Assembly (NCBI GenBank): GCA_017548045.1 | Contig: JAFYNR010000003.1 | Span: forward strand, 1 to 64,000 | Length of the DNA stretch: 64,000 nucleotides | Origin: Clostridia bacterium | GTDB taxonomy: Bacteria > Bacillota > Clostridia > Oscillospirales > Acutalibacteraceae | Direction: 5' to 3' | Shown here: positions 41,570 through 50,759 of the stretch, piece after piece | Layout: each line of letters starts with the position of its first letter | How positions within the stretch are numbered: the stretch's first letter is position 1 | The notes under the pieces: model-generated | Databases searched by the model: none | What the model was told of the DNA's origin: nothing | What the model saw: the letters and a program-made list of their open reading frames with translations, nothing else | Translations under genes and position numbers: made by a program

Positions 41570-44073
41570 AGCTCTCTTTCTCAACAAACGGCTGGCAGGA
41601 GCTTTCCTGGGCTGAATTCATAAACACCGCCAACGACCTCGGCTTCAGCGGTATTGAAATACACAATATAACAGACGAAAGATTTACAGGCACCGATGCT
41701 CCCTTCAGCAAGGCAAATTCATCGGCAACCGTACACAAGCTTCTTGAAAATTCAATTTCAATTCCCTGTATTGACACATACTGCAACATCGCAGATGAAA
41801 AAATTGCTGACGAAGGATTTGAAGAAATCGCAACGGCAATCGAAATTGCCGCAAGAATCAGATGCCCCTACGTCAGAATTCACGCATACGCAACAGGTGC
41901 TGAAAAGAAAGCGGAGGATGCGGCGGTAATTTCGCTTATCGGCAGACTTATTGAAAAAGCCGAGCAGGATAACGTAGCGCTTCTCGTTGAAACCGTCGGT
42001 CTTTATTCGGACACATCAAGGCTCCGCGACCTTCTCAACATTTTTGCCTGCGACTACCTTGCGGCACTCTGGGATATCAATCATCCTTACAGAGATTTCG
42101 GTGAAGAGCCCGATACAACAATCACCAACCTGGGTGCTTACATCAAGCACGTTCATATCAAGGACTCGGCTGTTGAAGAAGGCGATATCAAATATAAACT
42201 CGTAGGCGAAGGAACACTTCCCATCGGCACAATGATCCGCGCCCTGGGCTCGGTTAACTATGACGGCTTCCTTTCATACGAGTGTCAGCCCGATAAAATG
42301 GAGGATTTCGGCATAGCCGATATCGTATTCCCCCACTTTGTCAACACAATCGCACTTTATGACAACAAGAAAAAAAGCGAAGAACTTCTTTGCACCAACA
42401 GAAGCGGCTCAGGCAAATTTGTTTGGGAAAAGTACAAGCTTATCAACAAAACATTTTCACAAGTGCTTGACACGATGGTTGAAAAGTTCCCCGATCAGCT
42501 TGCATACAAATACACCACTCTTGATTACACAAGAACATATTCCCAGTTCCGTGACGATGTTGACACCTGCGCAAGAGCCCTTATTGCCCTCGGTGTAAAG
42601 CCCGGTGACAAGGTTGCCGTGTGGCTCACAAACCTCCCCCAATGGTTCATCACCTTCTGGGCAACCACCAAAATCGGCGCTGTTCTCGTTACAGTCAATA
42701 CAGCCTATAAAATTCACGAAATCGAGTATCTTCTCAGACAGTCCGATACACACACACTTGTCACAATTGAGTCCTGCCTCGATTCAAACTATGCTCAGTC
42801 TATCGCAGAGCTTTGTCCCGAGCTTGAAGTTGCGGTACCCGGAAAGCCTCTCCATTGCAGAAGGCTCCCCTTCCTTCGCAATATCATCACGGTAGGCTAC
42901 CGTCAGAAGGGATGCCTCACCTGGGAAGAAGCAATGGATATGTCTGTACGTGTTCCTATTGAGGAGGTCTACCGCAGAGCGGCGGCTGTTGACTGCCATG
43001 ACGTTGCAAATATGCAGTATACATCAGGTACAACAGGATTCCCCAAGGGCGTTATGCTGACTCACTATAATATCGTTAACAACGGTAAAACAATCGGTGA
43101 CAGAATGGATATGTCCACCGCAGACCGTATGATGATTCAGGTTCCTATGTTCCACTGCTTCGGCATGGTTCTTTCGATGACGTCAATGATGACTCACGGC
43201 GGCACCCTTTGCCCCCTGCCCTATTTCTCGGCAAAATCATCGTTGGCTTGCATAAATCAAGAACACATCACCTGCTTCAACGGCGTTCCCACAATGTTCA
43301 TTGCAATGTTCCAGCATGAGGATTTTGCAAAAACAGATTTCTCGTATATGAGAACGGGTATTATGGCAGGCGCAAACTGTCCTCCCGACCTTATGAAGCG
43401 CGCCGCAGCAGAAATGAATATGACTGAAATTCTCAGTGTTTACGGCGAAACGGAAGCTTCTCCCGGCTGTACAATGGGCGAAGTCAATGAATCACTTGAA
43501 GACAGAACTGAAACCGTCGGCAGTGCATTCCCCAATGTTGAATGCAAAATCATTGATCCCGAAACCGGCGAAGATTTACCCGACGGAGAAAACGGCGAAT
43601 TCGTTGCACGCGGCTACAATATCATGAAGGGTTATTACAAAATGCCCAAGGCAACCGAGGCTGCCATTGACAAAGACGGATGGCTTCACAGCGGTGATAT
43701 TGCTTGCAGAAGACCCGACGGATATTATCTTATCACCGGCAGACTTAAAGATATGATTATCCGCGGCGGTGAAAATATTTATCCCAGAGAAATTGAGGAA
43801 TTCATTTTCACACACGAATACGTTCAGGACGTTCAGGTTATCGGCGTACCCGACAAGAGATACGGCGAAGAAATTATGGCTTGCGTTATCCTCAAGGAAG
43901 GCTATTCAATGACAGAGGATGAAATGAAGGATTACATCAAATCCCATATGGCAAGACATAAGGTGCCCAGATACATCGAATTTGTTGAGGACTTCCCCAA
44001 AAATGCGGCAGGCAAAATCCTTAAATACAAAATGAGAGAAGATTTCGCAAAGAAATTGGGTCTTTCAAAATAA
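41566..44073 (+). CDS. Fusion: sugar-phosphate-isomerase-like TIM barrel + AMP-forming acyl-CoA ligase
   Basis: 835 aa. Residues about 1-270 match sugar phosphate isomerase/epimerase (AP-endonuclease 2-type) barrels: FSTNGWQELSWAEFINTAND, GIEIHN, LVETVGLY, LWDINHPY and HVHIKD, with the metal-site Glu, Asp and His residues kept. Residues about 290-835 are a complete adenylate-forming ligase: YTSGTTGFPKG (485-495), VYGETEASPGCT, GWLHSGDI, and RGGENIYPREIEE, ending in the catalytic Lys region NAAGKILKYKMRE. No stop or frameshift lies between. The ligase would activate a carboxylic acid to its CoA ester; the barrel's role is unknown. Confidence 0.85.
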   Translation: MKLSFSTNGWQELSWAEFINTANDLGFSGIEIHNITDERFTGTDAPFSKANSSATVHKLLENSISIPCIDTYCNIADEKIADEGFEEIATAIEIAARIRCPYVRIHAYATGAEKKAEDAAVISLIGRLIEKAEQDNVALLVETVGLYSDTSRLRDLLNIFACDYLAALWDINHPYRDFGEEPDTTITNLGAYIKHVHIKDSAVEEGDIKYKLVGEGTLPIGTMIRALGSVNYDGFLSYECQPDKMEDFGIADIVFPHFVNTIALYDNKKKSEELLCTNRSGSGKFVWEKYKLINKTFSQVLDTMVEKFPDQLAYKYTTLDYTRTYSQFRDDVDTCARALIALGVKPGDKVAVWLTNLPQWFITFWATTKIGAVLVTVNTAYKIHEIEYLLRQSDTHTLVTIESCLDSNYAQSIAELCPELEVAVPGKPLHCRRLPFLRNIITVGYRQKGCLTWEEAMDMSVRVPIEEVYRRAAAVDCHDVANMQYTSGTTGFPKGVMLTHYNIVNNGKTIGDRMDMSTADRMMIQVPMFHCFGMVLSMTSMMTHGGTLCPLPYFSAKSSLACINQEHITCFNGVPTMFIAMFQHEDFAKTDFSYMRTGIMAGANCPPDLMKRAAAEMNMTEILSVYGETEASPGCTMGEVNESLEDRTETVGSAFPNVECKIIDPETGEDLPDGENGEFVARGYNIMKGYYKMPKATEAAIDKDGWLHSGDIACRRPDGYYLITGRLKDMIIRGGENIYPREIEEFIFTHEYVQDVQVIGVPDKRYGEEIMACVILKEGYSMTEDEMKDYIKSHMARHKVPRYIEFVEDFPKNAAGKILKYKMREDFAKKLGLSK

Positions 44074-44106
44074 AACCAGATTAAATTTACCGAAAGGGTG
44101 TTATAA

Positions 44107-45171
44107 ATGTTAAACATTAAGATTGAGAGAACAACCGCTCCCAAGCAGAAGCCCGACGAAAACAATCTCGGCTTCGGCAAAATTTTCACAGACCATATGT
44201 TCATTATGAACTACACCGAGGGTCAGGGTTGGCACGACCCCAGAATCGTTCCCTACGGCAACCTTACACTTTCACCTGCCTGTATGGTTTTCCACTACGG
44301 TCAGGAAATGTTTGAAGGTCTTAAGGCTTACAAGGGTGCTGACGGCGAAGTTCGTCTTTTCAGACCCGAAATGAACGCAAAAAGAACAAACGATACCAAC
44401 AAGCGTCTTTGCATTCCCGAGCTTCCCGTTGAGGATTTTGTTCAGGCTGTAAGCGAAATTGTAAGAGTTGATAAGGATTGGATTCCCTCGGCTCCCGGCA
44501 CTTCACTTTACATCCGTCCCTTCATTATTGCAACAGACGATTTCCTTGGTGTTGCACCTTCAAAGACATATCTTTTCATCGTTATCCTTTCACCCTCAGG
44601 CGCTTACTATTCAAGCGGTCTTGCTCCCGTAGGTATCTGGATTGAGGACGACTACGTAAGAGCTGTTAAGGGCGGTATGGGCTTTGCAAAGACAGGCGGT
44701 AACTACGCAGCCAGCCTTGCAGCACAGGTAAAGGCTCACGACGACGGCTACTCACAGGTTCTCTGGCTTGACGGTGTTGAGAGAAAGTATATTGAAGAAG
44801 TTGGCGCAATGAACATCTTCTTCAAGATCAACGGCACAATCGTTACTCCCATGCTCAACGGCAGTATCCTTCCCGGTATCACAAGAAACTCTGTTATCGA
44901 GCTTTGCAAGAGCTGGGGTCTTCCCGTTGAAGAAAGAAAGATTTCCGTTGAAGAGCTTCTTGAAGCACAGAAGAACGGCACACTTGAGGAATGCTTCGGC
45001 ACAGGTACAGCTGCTGTTATTTCACCCGTCGGCAAGCTCCGCTACAAGGATGACGTTATGACCATCAACGGCGGCAACATCGGTGAAATCAGCCAGAAAC
45101 TTTACGATACCGTAACCGGTATTCAGGGCGGAACCTGCGAAGATAAATTCGGCTGGGTAACCGTACTTTAA
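44107..45171 (+). CDS. ilvE: Branched-chain amino acid aminotransferase
   Basis: PLP enzyme exchanging amino groups between branched-chain amino acids and 2-oxoglutarate. GYFAKTGGNYA-like FAKTGGNYAASL carries the PLP Lys, and QVLWLDGVERKYIEEVGAMN plus GSILPGITRNSVIEL are fold IV BCAT signatures. 354 aa, standard for the eukaryote-like (BCAT2) bacterial branch. In this operon it links amino acids to the 2-oxoacids used by the oxidoreductase subunits that follow. Confidence 0.93.
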   Translation: MLNIKIERTTAPKQKPDENNLGFGKIFTDHMFIMNYTEGQGWHDPRIVPYGNLTLSPACMVFHYGQEMFEGLKAYKGADGEVRLFRPEMNAKRTNDTNKRLCIPELPVEDFVQAVSEIVRVDKDWIPSAPGTSLYIRPFIIATDDFLGVAPSKTYLFIVILSPSGAYYSSGLAPVGIWIEDDYVRAVKGGMGFAKTGGNYAASLAAQVKAHDDGYSQVLWLDGVERKYIEEVGAMNIFFKINGTIVTPMLNGSILPGITRNSVIELCKSWGLPVEERKISVEELLEAQKNGTLEECFGTGTAAVISPVGKLRYKDDVMTINGGNIGEISQKLYDTVTGIQGGTCEDKFGWVTVL

Positions 45172-45177
45172 TTCACT

Positions 45178-45873
45178 ATGGAAAGCAAAAGAATAACTCT
45201 TTTTGCAGGTCATTACGGCAGCGGCAAAACAAACATTGCCGTCAATTACGCACTCAGGCTCAAGGTGAAATACGACAAGGTTGTTATTGCCGACCTTGAT
45301 ATCGTAAACCCCTATTTCCGTTCAAAGGACAGCGAAAAACAGCTTGAAGCAAGAGGAATACATCTTATTTCGTCTGAATATGCAAACACAAACGTTGACG
45401 TGCCCGCAATGCCGTCGGAAGCATATTCAATTATTGACGACAAATCAATCAGAGCCGTAATCGATGTGGGCGGTGATGACAGAGGCGCACTTGCAATGGG
45501 CAGATACGCCCCTGCCATTCTCAGTGAAAATGATTACGAAATGTTGCTTGTTATCAACAAGTACAGACCTCTCACCCGTGACTGTGCTTCAACCCTTGCG
45601 GTTATGAATGAAATCGAAACCGCCTGCGGAATGAAATTTACGGGAATTATCAACAATTCAAATCTGGGTGACGAAACAACAGCAGAAGACGTAACATCTT
45701 CTGCGGCGTATGCCGATGAGATTGCAAACGCAACAGGTCTGCCGATAAGAATGACCACTGTAAAAGAAGAATTATACGATACACTTAAAGAAAAAGTTAT
45801 CAACTGCACCCCGATAAAACTTTACGTTAAGCAATCGTGGGCAAAACAGGAGGAAGATTTATGGCAAAAGTAA
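45178..45873 (+). CDS. ParA/MinD-like P-loop ATPase associated with the oxidoreductase
   Basis: 231-aa nucleotide-binding protein with the P-loop GHYGSGKTNIAVN, VVIADLDIVNPYFRSKD (switch/Walker A' type) and VIDVGGDDRGA (Walker B). It is soluble and lies between ilvE and the ferredoxin subunit. ATPases of this fold often handle iron-sulfur cluster delivery or CODH-type maturation, so a cluster-loading role for the oxidoreductase is a reasonable inference, not shown. No ribosome binding site is visible; translation is probably coupled, six bases after the ilvE stop. Overlaps the ferredoxin gene by 13 bases. Confidence 0.72.
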   Translation: MESKRITLFAGHYGSGKTNIAVNYALRLKVKYDKVVIADLDIVNPYFRSKDSEKQLEARGIHLISSEYANTNVDVPAMPSEAYSIIDDKSIRAVIDVGGDDRGALAMGRYAPAILSENDYEMLLVINKYRPLTRDCASTLAVMNEIETACGMKFTGIINNSNLGDETTAEDVTSSAAYADEIANATGLPIRMTTVKEELYDTLKEKVINCTPIKLYVKQSWAKQEEDLWQK

Positions 45874-46067
45874 CTTTTAACACCGACCTTTGCAAGGGCT
45901 GCGGTCTTTGCGTCGGCGCTTGCCCCAAGAAAATTGTGGCACTGCTTAAAGATGAAATTAACGCCAAGGGATATCATCCCGCAGGCATCACAGACCAGTC
46001 CGCTTGCATCGGCTGTGCATTCTGCGCAACAATGTGCCCCGACTGTGTTATCACTGTTGAAAAGTAA
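45861..46067 (+). CDS. 2-oxoacid:ferredoxin oxidoreductase, delta (2[4Fe-4S] ferredoxin) subunit
   Basis: 68-aa protein with two four-Cys sets, CKGCGLCVGACP and CIGCAFCATMCP, each binding a [4Fe-4S] cluster. Such a subunit carries electrons from the catalytic complex to free ferredoxin. AGGAGG at 45848-45853 fixes ATG 45861; the frame upstream belongs to the ATPase region. Next to the alpha, beta and gamma subunits. Confidence 0.92.
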   Translation: MAKVTFNTDLCKGCGLCVGACPKKIVALLKDEINAKGYHPAGITDQSACIGCAFCATMCPDCVITVEK

Positions 46068-46078
46068 GGAGAAGAATT

Positions 46079-47149
46079 ATGGCTGAAAAAGTTTTGATGA
46101 AAGGTAACGAAGCCCTTGCGGAAGCTGCTATAATGGCAGGTTGCCGTCATTACTTCGGATACCCCATTACCCCTCAGACTGAAATTGCCGCATATATGGC
46201 AAAAAGAATGCCCGTTATCGGCGGAACCTTCCTTCAGGCTGAAAGCGAGGTTGCCGCAATCAATATGATTTACGGTGCAGCTGCGGCAGGCAAAAGAGCA
46301 ATGACCTCAAGCTCAAGCCCCGGAATTGCACTTAAGAGCGAAGGTATTTCATACCTTGCAGGTTCAGACCTTCCCGCACTTATCATCAACGTTCAGAGAG
46401 GCGGTCCCGGACTCGGCGGTATCCAGCCCTCACAGTCAGACTACTTCCAGGCAACAAAGAGTGCAGGCCACGGCGACTTCAAGCTCATCGTTCTTGCACC
46501 CGCATCGGTTCAGGAAATGGTTGACCTTACATTCAAAGGCTTTGACCTTGCCGATAAATACAGAATGCCCGCAATGCTTCTTTCAGACGGCACAATGGGT
46601 CAGATGATGGAGCCCGTTTCACTTGATATGGGTGAAGTTAAAGAATATGACAAGTCTTCATGGGCAGCTTGCGGCACAAAGTGCGAGCGTGAACACAACG
46701 TTGTTAACTCTCTGTTCATTCAGCCCGAAGAGCTTGAAAAATATAACTTTGAGCGTTACGAGCGTTACGCACAGATTGAAGCAAACGAAGTTATGTATGA
46801 TGAATATAAAATGGAAGATGCTGAAATCTGTATCGTAGCATACGGCGTTGCTGCCCGTGTTTCACAGAATGCTATTGACAAGGCACGTGAGCAGGGCATC
46901 AAGGTTGGTATGATAAGACCCATCACACTCTGGCCCTTCCCCAAGGCTGTTCTCAATGCCGCCGCAGATAAGGTTAAGGCATTTATCAGCGTTGAGCTTT
47001 CAATGGGTCAGATGATTGAAGACGTTGAGCTTTCAATCCGTTGCAAAAAGCCCGTTCTTCTCTGCAACCGCGTAGGCGGTATGATTCCCACCACAGAGGA
47101 CGTACTTAATTCTATCAACAAAGCAAATTCAGTTGGAGGTGACAAATAA
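46079..47149 (+). CDS. vorB: 2-oxoacid (3-methyl-2-oxobutanoate type):ferredoxin oxidoreductase, alpha subunit
   Basis: 356 aa. MKGNEALAEAAIMAGCRHYFGYPITPQTEIAAY and FLQAESEVAAINM are the VorB/KorA-type substrate and TPP-pocket regions; RGGPGLGGIQPSQSDYFQ and GTMGQMMEP follow. Together with the beta (TPP), gamma and ferredoxin subunits it interconverts a 2-oxoacid plus CoA and an acyl-CoA plus CO2, reducing ferredoxin. Motif wording is closest to the valine-type subgroup, fitting ilvE upstream, but pyruvate or oxoglutarate specificity is not excluded. Confidence 0.85.
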   Translation: MAEKVLMKGNEALAEAAIMAGCRHYFGYPITPQTEIAAYMAKRMPVIGGTFLQAESEVAAINMIYGAAAAGKRAMTSSSSPGIALKSEGISYLAGSDLPALIINVQRGGPGLGGIQPSQSDYFQATKSAGHGDFKLIVLAPASVQEMVDLTFKGFDLADKYRMPAMLLSDGTMGQMMEPVSLDMGEVKEYDKSSWAACGTKCEREHNVVNSLFIQPEELEKYNFERYERYAQIEANEVMYDEYKMEDAEICIVAYGVAARVSQNAIDKAREQGIKVGMIRPITLWPFPKAVLNAAADKVKAFISVELSMGQMIEDVELSIRCKKPVLLCNRVGGMIPTTEDVLNSINKANSVGGDK

Positions 47150-47901
47150 TGATAGTTTTTGAAAAACCCAAGGCACTTGCAGACGTGCCCCTTCATTATT
47201 GCCCCGGCTGCACACACGGCATTATTCACCGCCTTGTTGCCGAAGTTATTGATGAGCTCGGCATTGAAGGCAGAACAGTAGGTGTTGCTCCCGTAGGCTG
47301 TTCGGTATTTGCATATAACTATTTTAACTGCGATATGATTGAAGCAGCTCACGGCAGAGCTCCCGCAGTTGCAACAGGCGTTAAGCGTTCACTCCCCGAA
47401 AACATTGTTTTCACATATCAGGGTGACGGCGACCTTGCCGCTATCGGTACTGCCGAAACAGTCCACTCAGCTGCAAGAGGTGAAAACATCACAATCATTT
47501 TTGTTAACAACGCCATTTACGGTATGACAGGCGGTCAGATGGCTCCCACTACCCTGCCCGGCCAGATTACACAGACCTCACCCTATGGCAGAAACCCTGA
47601 GCAGGTAGGTCTTCCCGTTAAGGTTTGCGAGCTTCTTTCAAATGTTGACGGCGCAACATACCTTGAAAGAGTTGCAGTCAACAATGTAAAAAATGTAAAG
47701 AACGCAAAGAAGGCAATCAAGAAGGCTTTCCAGAATCAGCTTGAAGGTAAAGGCTTCTCTCTTGTTGAAGTTCTTTCAACCTGTCCCACAAACTGGGGTC
47801 TCAAACCCGATAAAGCACTTGAATGGCTTGAAGAAAATATGATTCCTTATTACCCCCTTGGTGTTTATAAGGATAATACAGCAGAAAAGGAGGCCGAATA
47901 A
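47149..47901 (+). CDS. 2-oxoacid:ferredoxin oxidoreductase, beta (TPP-binding) subunit
   Basis: 250 aa. HYCPGCTHGIIHRL carries a Cys ligand of the proximal cluster region, TYQGDGDLAAIGTAET binds Mg-TPP (GDGD ... N), and FVNNAIYGMTGGQMAPTT is the third conserved segment. Start overlaps the alpha stop by one base (TAATG). Works as part of the heterotetramer encoded here. Confidence 0.92.
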   Translation: MIVFEKPKALADVPLHYCPGCTHGIIHRLVAEVIDELGIEGRTVGVAPVGCSVFAYNYFNCDMIEAAHGRAPAVATGVKRSLPENIVFTYQGDGDLAAIGTAETVHSAARGENITIIFVNNAIYGMTGGQMAPTTLPGQITQTSPYGRNPEQVGLPVKVCELLSNVDGATYLERVAVNNVKNVKNAKKAIKKAFQNQLEGKGFSLVEVLSTCPTNWGLKPDKALEWLEENMIPYYPLGVYKDNTAEKEAE

Positions 47902-47903
47902 TT

Positions 47904-48434
47904 ATGACACATGAAATACTTCTTGCAGGCTTCGGCGGTCAGGGCATCCTTTTCTCCGGCAAATTCCTTGCTTATGACGGTCTTCTTGAAGACCGTGAAG
48001 TAAGCTGGCTCCCCTCATACGGCCCCGAAATGAGAGGCGGTACATGTAACTGCTCAATCATTCTCAGCGATACAAAAATCGGCTCACCCATTGTTTCAAA
48101 CCCCAACGTTCTTGTTGCAATGAATCTGCCTTCACTTGACAAATTTGAAGGCGCAGCAGTTCCCGGCGCAAAAATCTTTGTTGACAGTTCACTTGTTGAG
48201 CGCAAGGTTGAAAGGGATGACGTTGAAGTGTATTACATTCCCGCAACAAAACTTGCTTCAGATGAAAATCTTCCCGGTCTTGCAAATATGATTATGATCG
48301 GTCACGTTATCGCAAAGGCAGGCGTTATGCCCTACGAAAACGTTGAAACAACAATGAAGAAGCTTGTTCCTGCCAAAAAGCAGAATCTTATTGAGCTTAA
48401 CATCAAAGCGGTTGAGCTTGGCTACAAATATTAA
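47904..48434 (+). CDS. 2-oxoacid:ferredoxin oxidoreductase, gamma subunit
   Basis: 176 aa of the pyruvate/ketoisovalerate oxidoreductase catalytic-domain type: EILLAGFGGQGILFSGKFLAY at the start, VSWLPSYGPEMRGGTCNCSIILSD and VLVAMNLPSLDKFE. Completes the four-subunit set and follows the beta gene by two bases. Confidence 0.92.
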   Translation: MTHEILLAGFGGQGILFSGKFLAYDGLLEDREVSWLPSYGPEMRGGTCNCSIILSDTKIGSPIVSNPNVLVAMNLPSLDKFEGAAVPGAKIFVDSSLVERKVERDDVEVYYIPATKLASDENLPGLANMIMIGHVIAKAGVMPYENVETTMKKLVPAKKQNLIELNIKAVELGYKY

Positions 48435-48458
48435 TTAAAACAGTTAGGAGAAACCCAC

Positions 48459-49007
48459 ATGCTTGAATTAAAAGAAATTGGCCTGCGAGTTGCTTCCCTG
48501 CGTGATACCTGCGGTCTTACATCCGCAGAAATGGCTGAAAAGCTTGAAATTTCCGAGGAAAACTACATTGCTTTTGAGCATGGTGAGTATGACTTTGCCA
48601 TAAGCACACTTAACAATATTGCACTTATCCTCGGCGTTGATATCCTTGATATTATCAGCGGTGAATCCCCCAGACTCACATCCTGCACAGTTGTTAAAAA
48701 AGGCAGAGGTTATGTTGTTAACAGAAACCCCGGCTATGAATTTTCACACCTTGCATATACCTTCCGCAACAAGAAGGCTGAGCCCTTCCTTGTTACAATC
48801 GACCCTTCGGGCAATCCTCCCGTAATGGACGAGCACGAAGGTCAGGAATTTGACTATGTTCTTTCAGGCAGCCTTCACCTTTATATCGGTGATATCTGTT
48901 ATGAACTCAATGAGGGTGACAGCGCATATTTCGATTCCACAATTCCTCATGCTCACAAAAACGTGGGCGACACTCAGGCGCAGTTCATTGCACTTGTGCT
49001 TAAATAA
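48459..49007 (+). CDS. XRE-family regulator with C-terminal cupin domain
   Basis: 182 aa. Residues 1-65 form a helix-turn-helix (LRDTCGLTSAEMAEKLEIS), and residues 110-180 a cupin barrel (EHEGQEFDYVLSGSLHLYIGD, HAHKNVGD). Such regulators sense a small acid or metabolite in the cupin and control neighbouring acyl-CoA metabolism genes. A plausible regulator of this operon, but it is also encoded inside it; no operator was identified. Confidence 0.88.
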   Translation: MLELKEIGLRVASLRDTCGLTSAEMAEKLEISEENYIAFEHGEYDFAISTLNNIALILGVDILDIISGESPRLTSCTVVKKGRGYVVNRNPGYEFSHLAYTFRNKKAEPFLVTIDPSGNPPVMDEHEGQEFDYVLSGSLHLYIGDICYELNEGDSAYFDSTIPHAHKNVGDTQAQFIALVLK

Positions 49008-49036
49008 GGATAACTAAAAAATCAGGAGTCGGAATA

Positions 49037-50719
49037 ATGGCTATTTATGAAAAATTTATAGGCAGATCAAGAGATTCATTTGTTTCTCTTAAAGACTGTC
49101 AGGAAAACTTTAAGATTACATATGAGCAGAACTTTAATTTTGCTTATGATGTAATAGATGTGCTCGGTACAGAAAAGCCCGATAAGCTTGCTCTCCTCTA
49201 TGTTTCAAACGAACAGGAAGAAAAGCGATTCACATTCGGCGATATGAAGCGTCTTTCAGATAAGGCAGCTAACTATTTTGTGTCGCAGGGTGTAAAGAAG
49301 GGCGACCCCGTACTTCTCATCCTCAAAAGAAGCTATCTTTTCTGGGTTATCACTCTTGCGCTGAACAAAATCGGTGCAATTATGGTACCCGCTTCAAATA
49401 TGCTCAAGGGCAAAGATTACGTTTACCGCTGTAACAAGGCTAAGATAAAATATGCTGTTATTACGGGTGACGATAACTGCACAGAGTATTTCGACGACAG
49501 AAAAGACGAATACGAAACCATCGAAAAGAAGTTTGTTACAAAGCACAAGTCTGTTGAGGGCTGGATTGACTTTGAAGAAGGCTTTGAAAGCGCAAGCGAG
49601 AATTGGACAAGACCTACGGGCGATGCCGACACAACGGTTGATGACACAATGATTATCAACTTCTCATCGGGCACAACCGGTTACCCTAAAATCATTGCAC
49701 ACGATTTCAAGTATCCCCTCGGTCATATTATGACGGGTGTTTTCTGGCACAGAGTTGTTGACGGCGGAATGCATTTCACCGTTTCGGATTCTGGCTGGGC
49801 AAAATCACTCTGGGGTAAATACTACGGTCAGTGGATGGGCGAAACTGCAAACTTCGTTTATGATTTTGACAAGTTTGACGGTGCGGATATTCTTTCAAAG
49901 CTTGAAAAGTACCGCATCACCACCTTCTGCGTTCCTCCCACGATGTACCGCCTTATGCTTCAGAATGATGTAAGCAAATATGACCTTTCATCAATCACGC
50001 ACTGCTGTACCGCAGGTGAAGCACTCAATGCGGATATCTTCAACAAATGGAAGGAAGCAACGGGTCTTGAAATTCACGAAGGCTTCGGTATGAGCGAAAC
50101 TCCCGTAAGCATCTGCACGCTTTATCCCTGGACAAAGCCCGTACCCGGCGCAATCGGTTTCCCCGCACCCGGCCTTAAGGTTCATATAATTGACGAAGAA
50201 GGCAACCACTGCCAGAGAGGTACAATCGGCGAAATCTGCATCAAGGCAGAATCACCTGAGGCACATCCCTGCGGTGTTGTTGCAAGCTATAATTTCAGCG
50301 ATGAAGATACCGCAGAGGCATACAGAGGCGGCTTCTTCCACACAGGCGACCTTGCATACAGAGATGAGCAGGGAAGATTTGTTTACTTCGGCAGAAACGA
50401 CGATGTTATCAAATCATCAGGCTACAGAATCGGACCCTTTGAAATTGAAAGTGTTATGCTTGAGCATCCTTCTGTTCTTGAAGTTGCGGTTACGGGTGTC
50501 CCCGACCCCGTAAGAGGCTTCGTTGTTAAGGCAACGGTTGTTCTTCGACCCGGATTTGAAGGCTCACCCGAGCTTATCAAGGAGCTTCAGACATATGTCA
50601 AGACTAACACTGCGCCTTACAAATACCCCAGAATTATTGAGTTTGTGGACGAGCTTCCCAAAACCTTCAGCGGTAAAGTAAGACGAGTTGAAATCCGTCA
50701 GAACGATTCAAATAAATAA
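49037..50719 (+). CDS. AMP-forming acyl-CoA synthetase (medium-chain/ACSM-like)
   Basis: 560 aa. Adenylation motifs are NFSSGTTGYPKI, GFGMSETPVSI, GFFHTGDLAYRDEQGRF and GRNDDVIKSSGYRIGPFEIES, with the C-terminal catalytic Lys in PKTFSGKVRRVEIR. Converts a carboxylate to its CoA thioester at the cost of ATP to AMP. SDSGWAKSLWGKYYGQWMGE is typical of the acetyl/medium-chain synthetase branch. With the fusion ligase upstream, the operon has two separate acid-activating enzymes, probably for different acids. Last gene of the operon. Confidence 0.88.
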   Translation: MAIYEKFIGRSRDSFVSLKDCQENFKITYEQNFNFAYDVIDVLGTEKPDKLALLYVSNEQEEKRFTFGDMKRLSDKAANYFVSQGVKKGDPVLLILKRSYLFWVITLALNKIGAIMVPASNMLKGKDYVYRCNKAKIKYAVITGDDNCTEYFDDRKDEYETIEKKFVTKHKSVEGWIDFEEGFESASENWTRPTGDADTTVDDTMIINFSSGTTGYPKIIAHDFKYPLGHIMTGVFWHRVVDGGMHFTVSDSGWAKSLWGKYYGQWMGETANFVYDFDKFDGADILSKLEKYRITTFCVPPTMYRLMLQNDVSKYDLSSITHCCTAGEALNADIFNKWKEATGLEIHEGFGMSETPVSICTLYPWTKPVPGAIGFPAPGLKVHIIDEEGNHCQRGTIGEICIKAESPEAHPCGVVASYNFSDEDTAEAYRGGFFHTGDLAYRDEQGRFVYFGRNDDVIKSSGYRIGPFEIESVMLEHPSVLEVAVTGVPDPVRGFVVKATVVLRPGFEGSPELIKELQTYVKTNTAPYKYPRIIEFVDELPKTFSGKVRRVEIRQNDSNK

Positions 50720-50757
50720 AAACAGAGGCTATTCAGTACGAATAGCCTCTGTTTTAT
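50720..50757. terminator. Terminator of the ten-gene operon
   Basis: AACAGAGGCTATTC / GAATAGCCTCTGTT arms with a five-base loop, then TTATTG; abuts the convergent glnN stop. Confidence 0.88.
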
Positions 50758-50759
50758 TG

